Positions 1 to 13,680 are shown, numbered from the stretch's first letter. The stretch is DNA of 64,000 bases from Ramlibacter algicola (GCF_016641735.1 NZ_JAEDAO010000001.1:4030001-4094000); one strand, 5' to 3'. Notes: generated by a model not told the origin, from the letters alone. Program-made: numbers and translations.

Positions 1-424
1 GTGGCTGGACCACATGGAGGTGGTGCCCAAGGACCACAAGGCCGCGGCCTGGCTGTCCATCGGCTTCCTGCTCCTGTGCATGGTGAACACCATGGGCCTG
101 CTGCTGGCGAAGTTCTCGGCGCGCGCGCCGGAGATCGGCGTGCGGCGCGCGCTCGGCGCCACCCGCGGCACCGTGTTCCGCCAGTACATGGTCGAAGCCG
201 GCGTCGTCGGGCTGGCCGGCGGCACGCTGGGCCTGCTGCTGTCCGGCGCCAGCCTGTGGGTGATCCGCCAGCAGTCCCGCGACCTCTCGGTGGTCGCGCG
301 CATGGACTGGGAGATGCTGGCGACCACCTTCGCGATCGCCATCCTCGCCGCGCTGATGGCCGGGCTGCTGCCCACGTGGCGGTCGGCCCAGGTCACGCCG
401 GCGCTGCAACTGAAGTCGCAATGA
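1..424 (+). CDS. ABC transporter permease, FtsX/MacB type (5' end outside window)
   Basis: C-terminal part of an inner-membrane ABC exporter permease; the reading frame is open from base 2, so the gene begins before the window. The visible 140 residues hold three hydrophobic stretches and the FtsX coupling motif EIGVRRALGAT between the first two, as in MacB-like permeases that act on periplasmic substrates. The next permease gene starts 11 bases after this stop, so the two are probably co-transcribed and may work as a heteromeric pair. No ATPase is visible; it presumably lies upstream. Substrate unknown. Confidence 0.9.
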   Translation, partial: WLDHMEVVPKDHKAAAWLSIGFLLLCMVNTMGLLLAKFSARAPEIGVRRALGATRGTVFRQYMVEAGVVGLAGGTLGLLLSGASLWVIRQQSRDLSVVARMDWEMLATTFAIAILAALMAGLLPTWRSAQVTPALQLKSQ

Positions 425-435
425 GGAGCGCCGCC

Positions 436-1668
436 ATGGAAATCCGCCCCATCCTCTCCTCGCTGCTGCGCACGCGCACCGCGCCGCTGCTGGTCGCGAT
501 CCAGGTCGCCCTGAGCCTCGCGGTGCTGGCCAATGCGCTGTTCATCGTGCACCTGCGGCTGCAGGCCGCCGACCGCCCCAGCGGCATCGCCGAGGAGGAG
601 AACGTCGGCTACTTCGGCCGCACCTTCGCCGACCAGATGAAGCACCCCCAGGTGCTGGCCGAGTGGGAGCGTGAACTCGCGGTGCTGCGCGGCGTCCCGG
701 GCGTGAAGGCCGTGACGTGGGGATCGCAGATGCCGATGTCCACCTCGGGCTCGTCCAGCAGCGTGCGCGTCAACGAGAAACAGGAGCAGGAGGTCGCCGT
801 GCCGTCGGTGTACTTCGTCGGTCCGCAGTTCGTGCCGGTGCTCGGCCTGCAGGTCGTGGAGGGACGCAACCTCACCGACGCCGACATGGTCGACCTGGAC
901 CCCGAGACGCAGGGCTACTTCGACGACTTCCCCAAGAACGTGGTCATCACGCGCGGCCTCGGCGAGAAGCTGTTCCCCGGCGAGCAGTCCTTCGTCGGCA
1001 AGCAGTTCCTGTTCGGCAAGGCCGCGTACGTGCGCATCGTCGGCGTGCTCGACCGCCTGCAGACCACGCAGGCGCAGCACGGTGCCGAGGGCGAGTACTC
1101 GGTGCTCCTGCCGCGGCGGGTCGGCCAGGCGCGCGTGCGCTACATCTTGCGCACCGAGCCCGGCCAGCGGGACAAGGTGATGCTGGCCGCCGAGCAGGCG
1201 CTGCGCAAGGCCGCCGGCGAGCCGGTGCGCCTGCAGGTGCGCTCGGTGTCCGACGACCGCCAGCGCCGGTACCGCAACGAGCGCGCGATGGCCTCGATGC
1301 TGATCGCGGTCTCGGGCTTGCTGCTGCTGGTCACGGCCAGCGGCATCGTCGGCCTGGCCAGCCTGCGCGTGACGCAGCGTCGCAAGCAGATCGGCGTGCG
1401 GCGTGCCCTGGGTGCGCGGCGCATCGACATCCTGCGCTACTTCCTGGTGGAGAACCTGATGATCACCAGCACCGGCATCGTCGCCGGCCTGTTCCTCGGG
1501 CTCGCGCTCAACGCGCTGCTGGAGACCAGGCTGGGACTGCCCAAGCTGCCCGTGACCTACCTGGCCGGCGGCGCCCTGTCTCTGTGGGTGCTCGGCCTGC
1601 TGGCGGTGTGGGGCCCGGCGGCGCGCGCGGCCGGCACGTCGCCCGCGATCGCGACCCGCACGGCGTGA
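436..1668 (+). CDS. ABC transporter permease, MacB/FtsX type
   Basis: Inner-membrane permease of about 410 residues. It has an N-terminal membrane segment (about residues 15-37), a large periplasmic MacB_PCD-like domain, then three C-terminal membrane segments with the FtsX motif QIGVRRALGARR. An ATG at 421 overlaps the preceding stop as ATGA, but the ATG at 436 has a strong GAGGAG ribosome site seven bases before it, so 436 is preferred. With the preceding permease it forms an exporter of the antimicrobial-peptide or lipoprotein type. The two-component genes that follow at once probably control it. Confidence 0.9.
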   Translation: MEIRPILSSLLRTRTAPLLVAIQVALSLAVLANALFIVHLRLQAADRPSGIAEEENVGYFGRTFADQMKHPQVLAEWERELAVLRGVPGVKAVTWGSQMPMSTSGSSSSVRVNEKQEQEVAVPSVYFVGPQFVPVLGLQVVEGRNLTDADMVDLDPETQGYFDDFPKNVVITRGLGEKLFPGEQSFVGKQFLFGKAAYVRIVGVLDRLQTTQAQHGAEGEYSVLLPRRVGQARVRYILRTEPGQRDKVMLAAEQALRKAAGEPVRLQVRSVSDDRQRRYRNERAMASMLIAVSGLLLLVTASGIVGLASLRVTQRRKQIGVRRALGARRIDILRYFLVENLMITSTGIVAGLFLGLALNALLETRLGLPKLPVTYLAGGALSLWVLGLLAVWGPAARAAGTSPAIATRTA

Positions 1669-1681
1669 TTGAATCGGGGCC

Positions 1682-3021
<1,340 letters not shown>

Positions 3022-3022
<1 letters not shown>

Positions 3023-4341
3023 TGCGCCGCCGCTTCGGCCTCGTCACGCGCCTGTCGCTGCGCTTCGCGGGGCTGGTCGTGTCGAGCACGGTCATCGCGC
3101 TGGGGCTCGCCCGCTGGCTCGGGCCCACCTGGCAGGCGGGCCTGCTCACGCTGGCGATCCTCGTGCCGGTGGCGCTGGCGTTCGCGCGCACGCAGTTGCA
3201 GCCGCTGCTGGCGATGCTGCGCGCGCTGTCCGGCACGGTGATCAGCTACCGCGACGGTGACTTCTCGCACGGGCTGCACTGGGAACGTGACGACGAGATC
3301 GGCGACCTGGTGAAGGCGCACAACGACCTCGGGCGCGTGCTGCGCGAGCAGCGCCAGGGCCTGGCCGAGCGCGAGCTGCTGCTGGACACCATGGTGCAGA
3401 ACACGCCGGTGGCGATGCTGCTGGTGGGCCACGCCGGCAACGTCGTGTTCGGCAACCTCGCCGCGCGCCAGCTGCTGCATGGCGGCCGCCGCATCGAAGG
3501 CCAGGATCTGGATCGCCTGCTGCTGCGTGCGTTCGGCTCGCTGCGCGAAGCCTATGCGCGGGGCGGCGACGGCCTCTTCACCGTGCAGCCGGCCAAGGGC
3601 AGCGACGCCGAGGACGAGATCTACCACCTGGCGCGCCGCCAGTTCACGCTCAATGGCCAGCGGCACGAGCTGCTGCTGCTGCGGCACCTGACGGCCGAAT
3701 TGCGGCGGCAGGAGGTGCAGACCTGGAAGAAGGTGATCCGCGTCCTGAGCCACGAGTTGAACAACTCGCTGGCGCCGGCGGCATCGCTGGCGCGCTCGGG
3801 CGCCGAGCTGCTGCGGCGCGGGCAGCCCGAGCGGCTACCGGAGATCTTCCGCACGATCGAGGAACGCACCAGCCACCTGCAAGGCTTCATCGAGGGCTAT
3901 GCGCGCTTCGCCAAGCTGCCGACGCCGCGGCTGGAGGACGTCGCCTGGGACACGCTGGTCGGCTCTCTGCAGGCGCAGGTGCCGTTCCAGCTGGTGGGCG
4001 CGCTGCCCGCCGAACCCGTGCGCGCCGATGCGGGCCAGGTGGAGCAGGCGCTGCTGAACCTGCTGAAGAACGCCCACGAATCGGGCTCGCCCCCGTCCGA
4101 CATCGCGCTGGCGGTGCGGCGCGCCGGCGACGCGCTGGCCATCGACGTGATGGACCGCGGCAGCGGCATGACCGAGGTCGTGATGTCGCAGGCGCTGGTG
4201 CCGTTCTATTCCACCAAGCGCAGCGGCACCGGCCTGGGGCTGGCGCTAGCGCGCGAGATCGCCGAAGCCCACGGCGGCCGCATCGTGCTGGCCAACCGCG
4301 ACGGCGGCGGGCTGGTGGTCTCGTTGGTGCTGCCGGCCTGA
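3022..4341 (+). CDS. sensor histidine kinase, NtrY-like
   Basis: 439 residues, inner membrane. Two N-terminal membrane segments (about 13-55) with almost no periplasmic loop are followed by a HAMP region, a PAS-like domain, a HisKA motif with the phospho-acceptor in LSHELNNSLAP (His about 244) and an HATPase_c domain (NLLKNAHESG, DRGSGM, GTGLGLALA). It is the cognate kinase of the preceding NtrC-type regulator. The near absence of a sensory loop suggests it senses the membrane or the transporter itself, as intramembrane-sensing kinases of peptide exporters do; this is inference. Confidence 0.93.
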
Positions 4342-4351
4342 GCAGCCGCGC

Positions 4352-4540
4352 TCAGTGGTGCGCGCGATGGTCGCCCGCGGCGGCGCCGTTGCCGCGCGGG
4401 AACATCGGCTTTCGCAGCTGCAGCGACTTCTGCTGGCAATGCGTGCAGTAGTACGCGGCGCTGAACGGGATCATGCGCATCCACCAGGCCCGCTCGATGC
4501 GGACCTCGTAGGCATGCGGGACGATGCAGCGGCATTTCAT
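4352..4540 (-). CDS. small cysteine-motif protein, unknown function
   Basis: Open frame of 62 residues on the minus strand, convergent with the kinase gene. It carries CRC near the N-terminus and CTHC in the middle, a possible four-cysteine zinc site, plus a basic tail. I do not recognise the family. No strong ribosome site precedes the ATG. The paired cysteines and the lack of a better frame on either strand favour a real gene, but it could be a chance ORF in GC-rich DNA. Confidence 0.45.
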   Translation of the reverse strand: MKCRCIVPHAYEVRIERAWWMRMIPFSAAYYCTHCQQKSLQLRKPMFPRGNGAAAGDHRAHH

Positions 4541-4831
4541 GGTGTGCGGAAGAGCTTAGGGGCGAACGCGCCGGGCACCGAGTGAATCCGTCACGGTGCG
4601 GGCGTCGAAGATGTAAACGAAACGTCTAGCTCCGTCATTCCGTGCCGTTCGTCGGCTTGCGGACACGCCGGGTCACACCCCAAGGGCGCTCGTTACCACG
4701 CCGGCGGGCCGGTCCGGAGGGCGGTCGCAGAATCGATCGCACCGGGACGCCGAGCGGCCCGGCGGCCGTCCCGCGCGCCTGTGGCCTGCTCCCGCGCGAG
4801 CCTCTCCGGACAGGCACGTACGGGAGGCGCC
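4541..4831. other. intergenic, no gene seen
   Basis: About 290 bases between the small cysteine-motif gene and the HAF lipoprotein. Open frames here are GC-rich shadows continuing from the lipoprotein region. A ribosome site (GGGAGG) marks the lipoprotein start at the right end. I see no convincing promoter consensus. Confidence 0.4.
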
Positions 4832-6178
4832 ATGCGGCACTCGGACCCGACAACCCCGCCCGCGGAACCCCGCGTCCCACGATCCCTGTCCGTGCTGTTC
4901 ACCGCCCTGCTGGCCGGCTCCTGCGGCGGTGGGGGCGGCGACGACGTGCCGGTCGCGCAGGCACCGCCCGCCGCCGCCATCGGCCCGGCCGCTCCGGCGC
5001 CGGCGCCGGCGCCCGCTGCGGCCCCGACTCCGCCCGCTGCCGTGCCGCCACCCCCAGCGGCCGTGCCCGCGCCGCCAACGGCCGCGCCCAACCCGCCGGC
5101 GCCTGCACCCGCGGGCAGCATCGCGGCCACCTTCGTGGCGACGGTCTTCGCGGACAGCCCGCAAGCCGGTGCGATGAGCCTCAACGACACCGGCCAGGTG
5201 GCGTACACCGCCACCACCGCAACAGGCGAGCGCGCGCGCTTCTTCGATGGCGCCGCGGTGCGCGACATCTCGGCGGAGACGGGGCGCGCGGTCGCGCTCA
5301 ATGCGGCCGGCATGGTCACCGGCTTCCTGGTGCGCGGCAGTCCGCACATCTTCAGTTGGCTGCCGGGGCCACCGGAGGTGCTCAGCGTGATCGACACGTC
5401 GCCGTCGGTCTCCACCGTCCCCGCGGCGATCAACACGAGCGGCCAGATGGCGGGGACCCTGGCAGACCGCGGCTTCCGTACCGGATTCCGCCGCAACCCG
5501 GACGGCACGGGCCAGTCGCTCGAGGCGATCGGCAGCGGGATGATCGTGGGCACCGAAGGCCTGTTCATCAACACGGCGGCCACCATCGCCGGCCTCTCGT
5601 CGACGCCCGCCGGTGGCACGCACGCGGCGCTGTGGGTGGTCGGGCAGCCGGTGGTCGACGTCGGCACGCTGGGCGGCGCGAATTCGTCGGTGGCGGCGCT
5701 CAACGATGCCGGCCAGGTCGCCGGCCAGGCGGAGTTGGCCAACGGCCAGCAGCGCGCCTACCGCTGGAGCGCCTCGCAAGGCATCGTCGACCTTGGCACC
5801 CTGGGCGGGCCCGACTCGGCCGCCGCCGCGATGAACGCCGCCGGTTGGGTCGCCGGCAGCGCCTCCACGGCCGATGGCCACACGCTCGCCACGCTGTGGC
5901 GCGACGCGACCCCGCTGTCGCTCGGCACGCTGGGCGGCACCGACTCCGCCGCCACGGTCGTGAACGCGGCCGGGCAGGTCGGCGGCCGCGCGAGCACCGC
6001 CGGCGGCGCGCACCACGCGTTTCTCTGGAGCCAGCTGGACGGGATGGTCGATCTCAACGCCCGGGTGGGCAGCGCTGATGTCGGCCTGCTGCAGGAAATC
6101 GTTGCGTTGGCGCAGGACGGGTCGGTGCTGGCGACGACGGATCGCGGGACGCTGGTGTTGCTGCGGCCGGCGAAGTGA
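4832..6178 (+). CDS. HAF-repeat lipoprotein
   Basis: 448 residues. A short signal segment ends in a lipobox-like AGSC followed by a glycine run, so it is probably a lipoprotein. A Pro/Ala-rich linker (about residues 35-95) leads to a C-terminal array of repeats of the type LGTLGG..S.A..MN..G.V.G.....G..HA.LW, diagnostic of the probable extracellular HAF repeat family. The family has no known activity. The start at 4832 is chosen because GGGAGG sits just upstream and the signal segment follows at once; an in-frame ATG at 4781 has neither. The gene stands alone. Confidence 0.88.
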   Translation: MRHSDPTTPPAEPRVPRSLSVLFTALLAGSCGGGGGDDVPVAQAPPAAAIGPAAPAPAPAPAAAPTPPAAVPPPPAAVPAPPTAAPNPPAPAPAGSIAATFVATVFADSPQAGAMSLNDTGQVAYTATTATGERARFFDGAAVRDISAETGRAVALNAAGMVTGFLVRGSPHIFSWLPGPPEVLSVIDTSPSVSTVPAAINTSGQMAGTLADRGFRTGFRRNPDGTGQSLEAIGSGMIVGTEGLFINTAATIAGLSSTPAGGTHAALWVVGQPVVDVGTLGGANSSVAALNDAGQVAGQAELANGQQRAYRWSASQGIVDLGTLGGPDSAAAAMNAAGWVAGSASTADGHTLATLWRDATPLSLGTLGGTDSAATVVNAAGQVGGRASTAGGAHHAFLWSQLDGMVDLNARVGSADVGLLQEIVALAQDGSVLATTDRGTLVLLRPAK

Positions 6179-6182
6179 CGTC

Positions 6183-6272
6183 GCCATCCCGGCGGAAGCC
6201 GGAATCCATGCCTGCGGCGCCCCAGGCGCCTTCGTGTGGATTGCGGGTCGAGCCCGCAATGACAACGACCGA
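6183..6272. repeat. REP-like palindromic element between convergent genes
   Basis: Two hairpins: CCGGC-GGAA-GCCGG at 6189-6202 and TTGCGGG-TCGAG-CCCGCAA at 6241-6259. The second recurs almost unchanged at 8642-8662. It lies between the 3' ends of the HAF gene and the acyl-CoA dehydrogenase gene, a typical REP position, and may act as a bidirectional mRNA-end structure. Confidence 0.75.
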
Positions 6273-6289
6273 CTTGTCGTTCCGGCCCC

Positions 6290-7438
6290 TCACATCGCCC
6301 GCGCGATCACTTCCTTCATGATCTCGTTGGTGCCGCCGTAGATGCGCTGCACGCGCGCGTCGGCCCACATGCGCGCGACCAGCGTCTCCTGCATGTAGCC
6401 CATGCCGCCCCACAGCTGCAGCAGCTCGTCGAGCACGCGGCATTGCGTCTCGGAGCCCCACAGCTTGGCCATCGACGCCGTCGCGGTGTCCAGCTCGCCG
6501 GCCACCAGCCGCTCGATGCAGCGATCGATGAAGGCCCGCCCCGCCGTGACTTGCGCTGCGACCTCGGCCAGCTTGAACCGCGTGTTCTGGAAGTTCGCGA
6601 TCGGCTGGCCGAACGCCTGCCGCTCGCGCACCCAGGCGAGCGTCGCCTCGTACGCGCCTTCCATGCAGGCTTGCGCGGCAACGCCGATGATCAGGCGCTC
6701 GTACGGCAGATCGCCCATCAGCTGGTAGAAGCCCTGGCCCTCGCGGCCGCCCAGCAGGTTCGCCGCCGGCACGCGCACGGTGTTGAAGAACAGCTCCGAC
6801 GTGTCCTGCGCATGCATGCCGATCTTCTCCAGCCGGCGGCCCACCTGGTAGCCGGGGCAGTCACCCGTCTCGACACAGACGATCGACATGCCCTTGGCGC
6901 CCTGCGCCGGATCGGTCTTGCACACCACCAGCACCATCCCTGCGAGGAAGCCGTTGGTGATGAAGGTCTTGCTGCCGTCGACGACGTAGTGCCCGCCGTC
7001 GCGAACGGCCCGCGTGCGCACGCCCTGCAGGTCGCTGCCGGCGCCGGGCTCGGTCATCGCGATCGCGCCGACGATCTCGCCGCGCGCCATCGGTGGCAGC
7101 CAGCGCTGCTTCTGCTCCTCGGTGCCGTGGTTCAGCAGGTAGTGGGCGACGATCGCATGCACCGACGCGCTCATGCCCGTGAGGCCGCGGCGCGCCATCT
7201 CCTCGTCGACCACCGCCTGGTGGCGGAAGTCGCCGCCCCCGCCGCCGTAGGCCTCGGGAATGTCCACGCACAGCAGCCCCGCGTCGCCCGCACGCCGCCA
7301 CATGGCGTGGCCGACGTGGCCGTCGCGGCGCGCCTCTGCATCGCGCGGCGCCATCTCCTGGTCCAGGAAGCGCGCCACGCTGGCGCGGAAGGTCTCGAGG
7401 TCGGCGTCGCTCCACGAGCGCGGGAACTGCAGCGGCAT
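6290..7438 (-). CDS. acyl-CoA dehydrogenase (long-chain/isovaleryl type)
   Basis: 382-residue FAD enzyme that introduces an alpha-beta double bond into an acyl-CoA thioester. Family motifs: [15 protein letters not shown] (FAD and substrate loop), the C-terminal helical domain with ERQAFGQPI and the end motif [11 protein letters not shown]. The catalytic-base position of medium-chain enzymes (YEGT) is Gly here, while Glu is present in LPYERLI (E247), as in long-chain and isovaleryl-CoA dehydrogenases. The ATG at 7438 is chosen because the family fold begins there. No other beta-oxidation gene is nearby, so the substrate cannot be given. Confidence 0.93.
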   Translation of the reverse strand: MPLQFPRSWSDADLETFRASVARFLDQEMAPRDAEARRDGHVGHAMWRRAGDAGLLCVDIPEAYGGGGGDFRHQAVVDEEMARRGLTGMSASVHAIVAHYLLNHGTEEQKQRWLPPMARGEIVGAIAMTEPGAGSDLQGVRTRAVRDGGHYVVDGSKTFITNGFLAGMVLVVCKTDPAQGAKGMSIVCVETGDCPGYQVGRRLEKIGMHAQDTSELFFNTVRVPAANLLGGREGQGFYQLMGDLPYERLIIGVAAQACMEGAYEATLAWVRERQAFGQPIANFQNTRFKLAEVAAQVTAGRAFIDRCIERLVAGELDTATASMAKLWGSETQCRVLDELLQLWGGMGYMQETLVARMWADARVQRIYGGTNEIMKEVIARAM

Positions 7439-7532
7439 GCGGCCATTGTGCGGCGCGTCCCTGCCGCGGCGGTGCAGGGATTCCCGGATCACCTTACGAT
7501 CGCGCGCATCCCCAACACGCCTGGAGAAGAAC

Positions 7533-8492
7533 ATGCCCAAGCTGCTGCACGCCGTCCTCGCGAGCGCCCTGCTCGCCGCCGCCACCTTCGTCCCGCCGGC
7601 CGTCCTGGCCGAAGCCCCGCTGCAGAAGGTGCAGGCGCCGGGCTGGTACCGCTTCATGGTCGGCGACGTCGAAGTCACGGCGCTGTCGGACGGCACGTTC
7701 AAGCTGCCGGTGGCCCAGCTGCTGAAGGGCGACAAGATCCAGATCGGCGACGCGCTGCGCCGCAACTTCCTGGGCGAGCAGGTCGAGACGTCCGACAACG
7801 CCTACCTCGTGAACACCGGCAGCAAGCTGGTGCTGATCGACACCGGCGCCGGCGTGACGATGGGCCCCGGCACCGGTGGCCTGCAGGCCAACCTGCGTGC
7901 GGCCGGCTACAAGCCCGAGCAGGTCGACGAGATCTACATCACCCACATGCACGGCGACCACATCGGCGGCCTGCTGGACGGCGCCAACCGCGCGTACCCC
8001 AACGCCACGCTGCGCATCGACAAGCGTGACGTCGACTACTGGGGCAGCGAGGCGACCATGAACGCCGCCCCGGCGGAATTCCGCGACTTCTTCAAGCCGG
8101 CCATCGCCGTGGTCAAGGCCTACGGCGAGGCCGGCAAGCTCAAACCCTTCGAAGGCAGCACAGCCCTGGTGCCCGGCGTGCGGGCGATCGCCAACTACGG
8201 CCACACGCCCGGCCACACGATCTACAGCATCGAGAGCAAGAACGAGAAGCTGGTGCTGTGGGGCGACTTGATGCACGTCGCGGCCGTGCAGTTCGAGGAC
8301 CCCAGCGTCACGATCCAGTTCGACAGCGACAACGCCGCCGCGCTCAAGCAGCGCCAGGACGCGTTCGCCGATGCGGCGAAGAACGGCTACCTGGTAGGCG
8401 CCGCCCATCTCGCCTTCCCCGGCGTCGGCCGCCTGCGCGCCGCGGAGAAGGGGTACGTGTTCGTGCCGTTGAACTACAGCAGCTTGAAGTGA
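7533..8492 (+). CDS. secreted metallo-beta-lactamase-fold hydrolase
   Basis: 319 residues with a Sec signal peptide (hydrophobic about 5-22, cleavage near AVLAEA). The dinuclear metal motif THMHGDH is at residues 137-143; a later metal ligand is probably His in NYGHTPGHT, which also fits the family. Ribosome site GGAGAAGA precedes the ATG. Such periplasmic enzymes hydrolyse esters, lactones or thioesters; acyl-homoserine lactonases share the motif, but nothing here fixes the substrate. It is divergent from the acyl-CoA dehydrogenase gene with about 95 bases between them. Confidence 0.9.
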   Translation: MPKLLHAVLASALLAAATFVPPAVLAEAPLQKVQAPGWYRFMVGDVEVTALSDGTFKLPVAQLLKGDKIQIGDALRRNFLGEQVETSDNAYLVNTGSKLVLIDTGAGVTMGPGTGGLQANLRAAGYKPEQVDEIYITHMHGDHIGGLLDGANRAYPNATLRIDKRDVDYWGSEATMNAAPAEFRDFFKPAIAVVKAYGEAGKLKPFEGSTALVPGVRAIANYGHTPGHTIYSIESKNEKLVLWGDLMHVAAVQFEDPSVTIQFDSDNAAALKQRQDAFADAAKNGYLVGAAHLAFPGVGRLRAAEKGYVFVPLNYSSLK

Positions 8493-8522
8493 CAGCCCAA
8501 AGGCGGGCGTAGCCGCCCGAGG

Positions 8523-8582
8523 GCTGTCATCCCGGCAGCCACGCTGTCATCCCGGCAGCCACGCTGTCATCCCGGCAGCCAA
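8523..8582. repeat. three tandem 20-bp repeats
   Basis: The unit gctgtcatcccggcagccac occurs three times head to tail (8523, 8543, 8563; the last copy ends in a instead of c) and then runs into the start of a REP-like element from 8583. The copies are otherwise identical, which suggests recent slippage or REP-derived duplication. Confidence 0.9.
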
Positions 8583-8666
8583 GCTGTCATCCCGGCGAAA
8601 GCCGGGATCCATGCGTGCACCCGCGCGAAGGTTGGGAATGGATTGCGGGTCAAGCCCGCAATGACA
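8583..8666. repeat. REP-like palindromic element
   Basis: Hairpin around cccggcgaaagccggg and a second, ATTGCGGG-TCAAG-CCCGCAAT, at 8642-8662. It lies between the 3' ends of the convergent hydrolase and YedE genes and matches the element at 6183-6272. Confidence 0.75.
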
Positions 8667-8729
8667 GCCCACGGTTGTCATCCGACGCCGCGGCGACCAT
8701 CGCCACGGTGATCGCGAGCAGCGCCCAGG

Positions 8730-9176
8730 TCATCGGGAGGGCGCCACCGCCGTCGACCGCGCGCGCAGGGTGGTTTGCAGTTCGTACAGGCCCATGCCGG
8801 CGAGCATGGCGACCACGAACAGCACGGCCTGCAGGCTGCCGGTGCCCAGCGCGACCAGGGCCGGGCCGGGGCAGAAGCCCGCCAGCCCCCAGCCGGCGCC
8901 GAACAGCAGGCCGCCGGCCACGAGGCGGCGGTCGATCGTGCGGCGATCCTCGGGCAGCCGCATCGGCAGTCCCAGCACGGACAACGGACGGCGCTGCGCG
9001 AGACGGAACGCGAACAGGCCCACCAGCACGGCGCCGCCCATCACCAGCGCGAGCGAGGGATCCCAGCGCCCGGCGATGTCGAGGAAGCCCAGCACCTTGG
9101 CGGGGCTGGCCATGCCCGAGACGAGCAGGCCGAGGCCGAACACGAGGCCGGCGACGAAGGAAGCGATCTGGGCCAT
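8730..9176 (-). CDS. YeeE/YedE-type transporter, C-terminal half (DUF6691-like)
   Basis: 148-residue membrane protein with about four hydrophobic segments and the family motif [13 protein letters not shown]. Together with the protein encoded just upstream it corresponds to the second half of a full-length YeeE/YedE (thiosulfate or sulfur-compound uptake) protein. The ten-base gap between the two genes indicates an operon. In other bacteria such split pairs are repressed by BigR/SqrR-like regulators and linked to persulfide metabolism; the regulator is present here. Confidence 0.88.
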   Translation of the reverse strand: MAQIASFVAGLVFGLGLLVSGMASPAKVLGFLDIAGRWDPSLALVMGGAVLVGLFAFRLAQRRPLSVLGLPMRLPEDRRTIDRRLVAGGLLFGAGWGLAGFCPGPALVALGTGSLQAVLFVVAMLAGMGLYELQTTLRARSTAVAPSR

Positions 9177-9186
9177 GGTGGTCTCC

Positions 9187-9621
9187 TCACGCGCCCAGCA
9201 CGTGCCGCACCATGAACACGGTGACGAAGCCCGCGCCCATGAAGGCGGCAGTGGCCACCAGCGAGCGCAGCGACAGCCGCGACATGCCGCACACCCCGTG
9301 GCCGCTGGTGCACCCCGAGCCCAGCCGGGTGCCGAAGCCCACCAGCAGGCCGGCGAGCACCAGCGTGCCGGGCCCGGCCCCGATGACGGGCAGCGGCACC
9401 GGCGCGACGAGCGCGTAGGCGACCGGCGCGAGCACCAGGCCGCCGATGAATGCGGCCCGCCAGCCGAGGTCGCCGCGGACCGGGCGCAGCAGGCCGCCCA
9501 GCACGCCGCTGATGCCCGCGATGCGGCCGTTGAGCACGGCGAACAGGCCCGCGGCGAGGCCGATGAGCATCCCGCCCGCCAGCGCGGTCCAGGGGGTGAA
9601 GGACGTCCAGTCGATGGTCAT
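9187..9621 (-). CDS. YeeE/YedE-type transporter, N-terminal half
   Basis: 144-residue membrane protein with about four hydrophobic segments and the signature [17 protein letters not shown], whose cysteines in YeeE are thought to relay sulfur from thiosulfate. It pairs with the downstream half to form a complete channel-like transporter in the inner membrane. It lies four bases downstream of the ArsR-family repressor gene, so it is expressed with it. Confidence 0.92.
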   Translation of the reverse strand: MTIDWTSFTPWTALAGGMLIGLAAGLFAVLNGRIAGISGVLGGLLRPVRGDLGWRAAFIGGLVLAPVAYALVAPVPLPVIGAGPGTLVLAGLLVGFGTRLGSGCTSGHGVCGMSRLSLRSLVATAAFMGAGFVTVFMVRHVLGA

Positions 9622-9625
9622 GGCA

Positions 9626-9946
9626 TCACTCCGGGCAATACAGGCGGTGCAGCACCGCGACGACTTCCAGCACCGAGTGGTCGGCGATGCTGTAGTAGAT
9701 GTTCTTGCCGTCCCGACGCGTGGTGACGGCGCCTTCGTTGCGCAGCACGGCCAGTTGCTGCGACAGCGTGGGCTGGTGGATGTCCAGCGCCTCCTCGAGC
9801 TCGCCGACGTTCATTTCGCCCTGCGACAGCTGGCACAGCAGCAGGAGGCGGTCCTCGTTGGCGAGCAGTTTCAGCACGGCGACGGCCGCGCCCGCGCCTT
9901 CACGCAGCGCTTCGGGGTGGAGTTGCAGTTTCCTGGGCATGTGCAT
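9626..9946 (-). CDS. BigR/SqrR-like persulfide-responsive ArsR repressor
   Basis: 106-residue winged-helix repressor (recognition region [17 protein letters not shown]). Two cysteines, C38 in LLCQLS and C104 in LYCPE, lie 66 residues apart. The same spacing and context occur in BigR and SqrR, where a disulfide or tetrasulfide between them relieves repression in the presence of reactive sulfur. Ribosome site AAGGA precedes the ATG at 9946; a second ATG two codons on is also possible. It is the first gene of the YeeE/YedE operon and probably represses its own promoter. Confidence 0.9.
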   Translation of the reverse strand: MHMPRKLQLHPEALREGAGAAVAVLKLLANEDRLLLLCQLSQGEMNVGELEEALDIHQPTLSQQLAVLRNEGAVTTRRDGKNIYYSIADHSVLEVVAVLHRLYCPE

Positions 9947-9961
9947 CGGTCCTTCAGTTTT

Positions 9962-9989
9962 AGTCTATCGATCAATATATTGTTGTCAA
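9962..9989 (-). promoter_or_regulatory. promoter and candidate repressor site of the sulfur operon
   Basis: On the minus strand TTGACA (9984-9989) and TAGACT (9962-9967) are separated by 16 bases. Between them is a perfect ten-base palindrome, CAATATATTG (9973-9982). The stretch is markedly AT-rich for this genome. A repressor bound to the palindrome would block the promoter, as BigR does at its AT-rich operator. Confidence 0.65.
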
Positions 9990-10015
9990 GTAGATTGTTT
10001 TCCAAGGAGCCGCGC

Positions 10016-10343
10016 CGCCACACGCCGGCCGACATGGCCTACCCGGTGGGCGACGCGGTCTTCGTCGGCGACACGCTGTTCCTGCCGGACGTGGGCACCG
10101 CCCGTGCCGACTCCCCCGGCGGGGACGCGCGGACGCTGTATCGGTCGATCCGTCGGCTGCTCGACTTGCCGGGCGACACGCGCGTGTTCGTCTGCCACGA
10201 CGACCCGCGAGCCGGCCTGGGAGACGACCGTGGCCGCGCAGCGCGCGTCGAACATCCACGTGCACGACGGCGTCGACGAGGCCGCATTCGTCGCGATGCG
10301 CCGCCTACCTGCGCGTGCCGCTGAACGTGCTCGGCCACGCCTG
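10016..10343 (+). pseudogene. remnant of a persulfide-dioxygenase-like MBL hydrolase
   Basis: Translated in frame from about 10019, the sequence reads [18 protein letters not shown], then [10 protein letters not shown] and [22 protein letters not shown]. This matches the C-terminal half of the beta-lactamase-like hydrolase/sulfur dioxygenase family linked to BigR. After about 10200 the homology moves to another frame ([31 protein letters not shown]), so there is a frameshift with a small deletion. The N-terminal half with the metal motif is absent. It lies just upstream of the BigR-like gene, divergently, which is where a functional copy would be expected. Confidence 0.82.
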
Positions 10344-10350
10344 AGGAATC

Positions 10351-10400
10351 CGTCTTCCCCGCGGAAGCGGTGGATTCCCGCCTTCGCGGGAATGACGGTG
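10351..10400. repeat. REP-like palindrome
   Basis: Hairpin ATTCCCGC-CTTC-GCGGGAAT at 10374-10393, preceded by a degenerate partner (ccccgcggaagcgg). It separates the hydrolase remnant from the RND pump operon. Confidence 0.7.
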
Positions 10401-10490
10401 GGGCGCGGGGATGACACGGGGGGCGTCTTTACAGAGCCGAAACGCTAAGCGCTCTTATCATCGCGGCTTCACCTCGAGGCCGCTGTCCCG

Positions 10491-13676
<3,186 letters not shown>

Positions 13677-13680
13677 TCCC

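Noticed and set aside
6241..6259. REP hairpins as rho-independent terminators
   Set aside because: The stems are strong, but no run of T follows in either direction, so intrinsic termination is not supported, although mRNA-end stabilisation remains possible.
4673..6265. A 530-codon minus-strand frame over the HAF lipoprotein
   Set aside because: The plus-strand frame has a ribosome site, signal sequence and repeat motifs; the minus-strand product is low-complexity and Arg/Gly-rich.
8523..8582. CRISPR array from the tandem 20-mers
   Set aside because: The copies are directly adjacent with no unique spacers and there are no cas genes.
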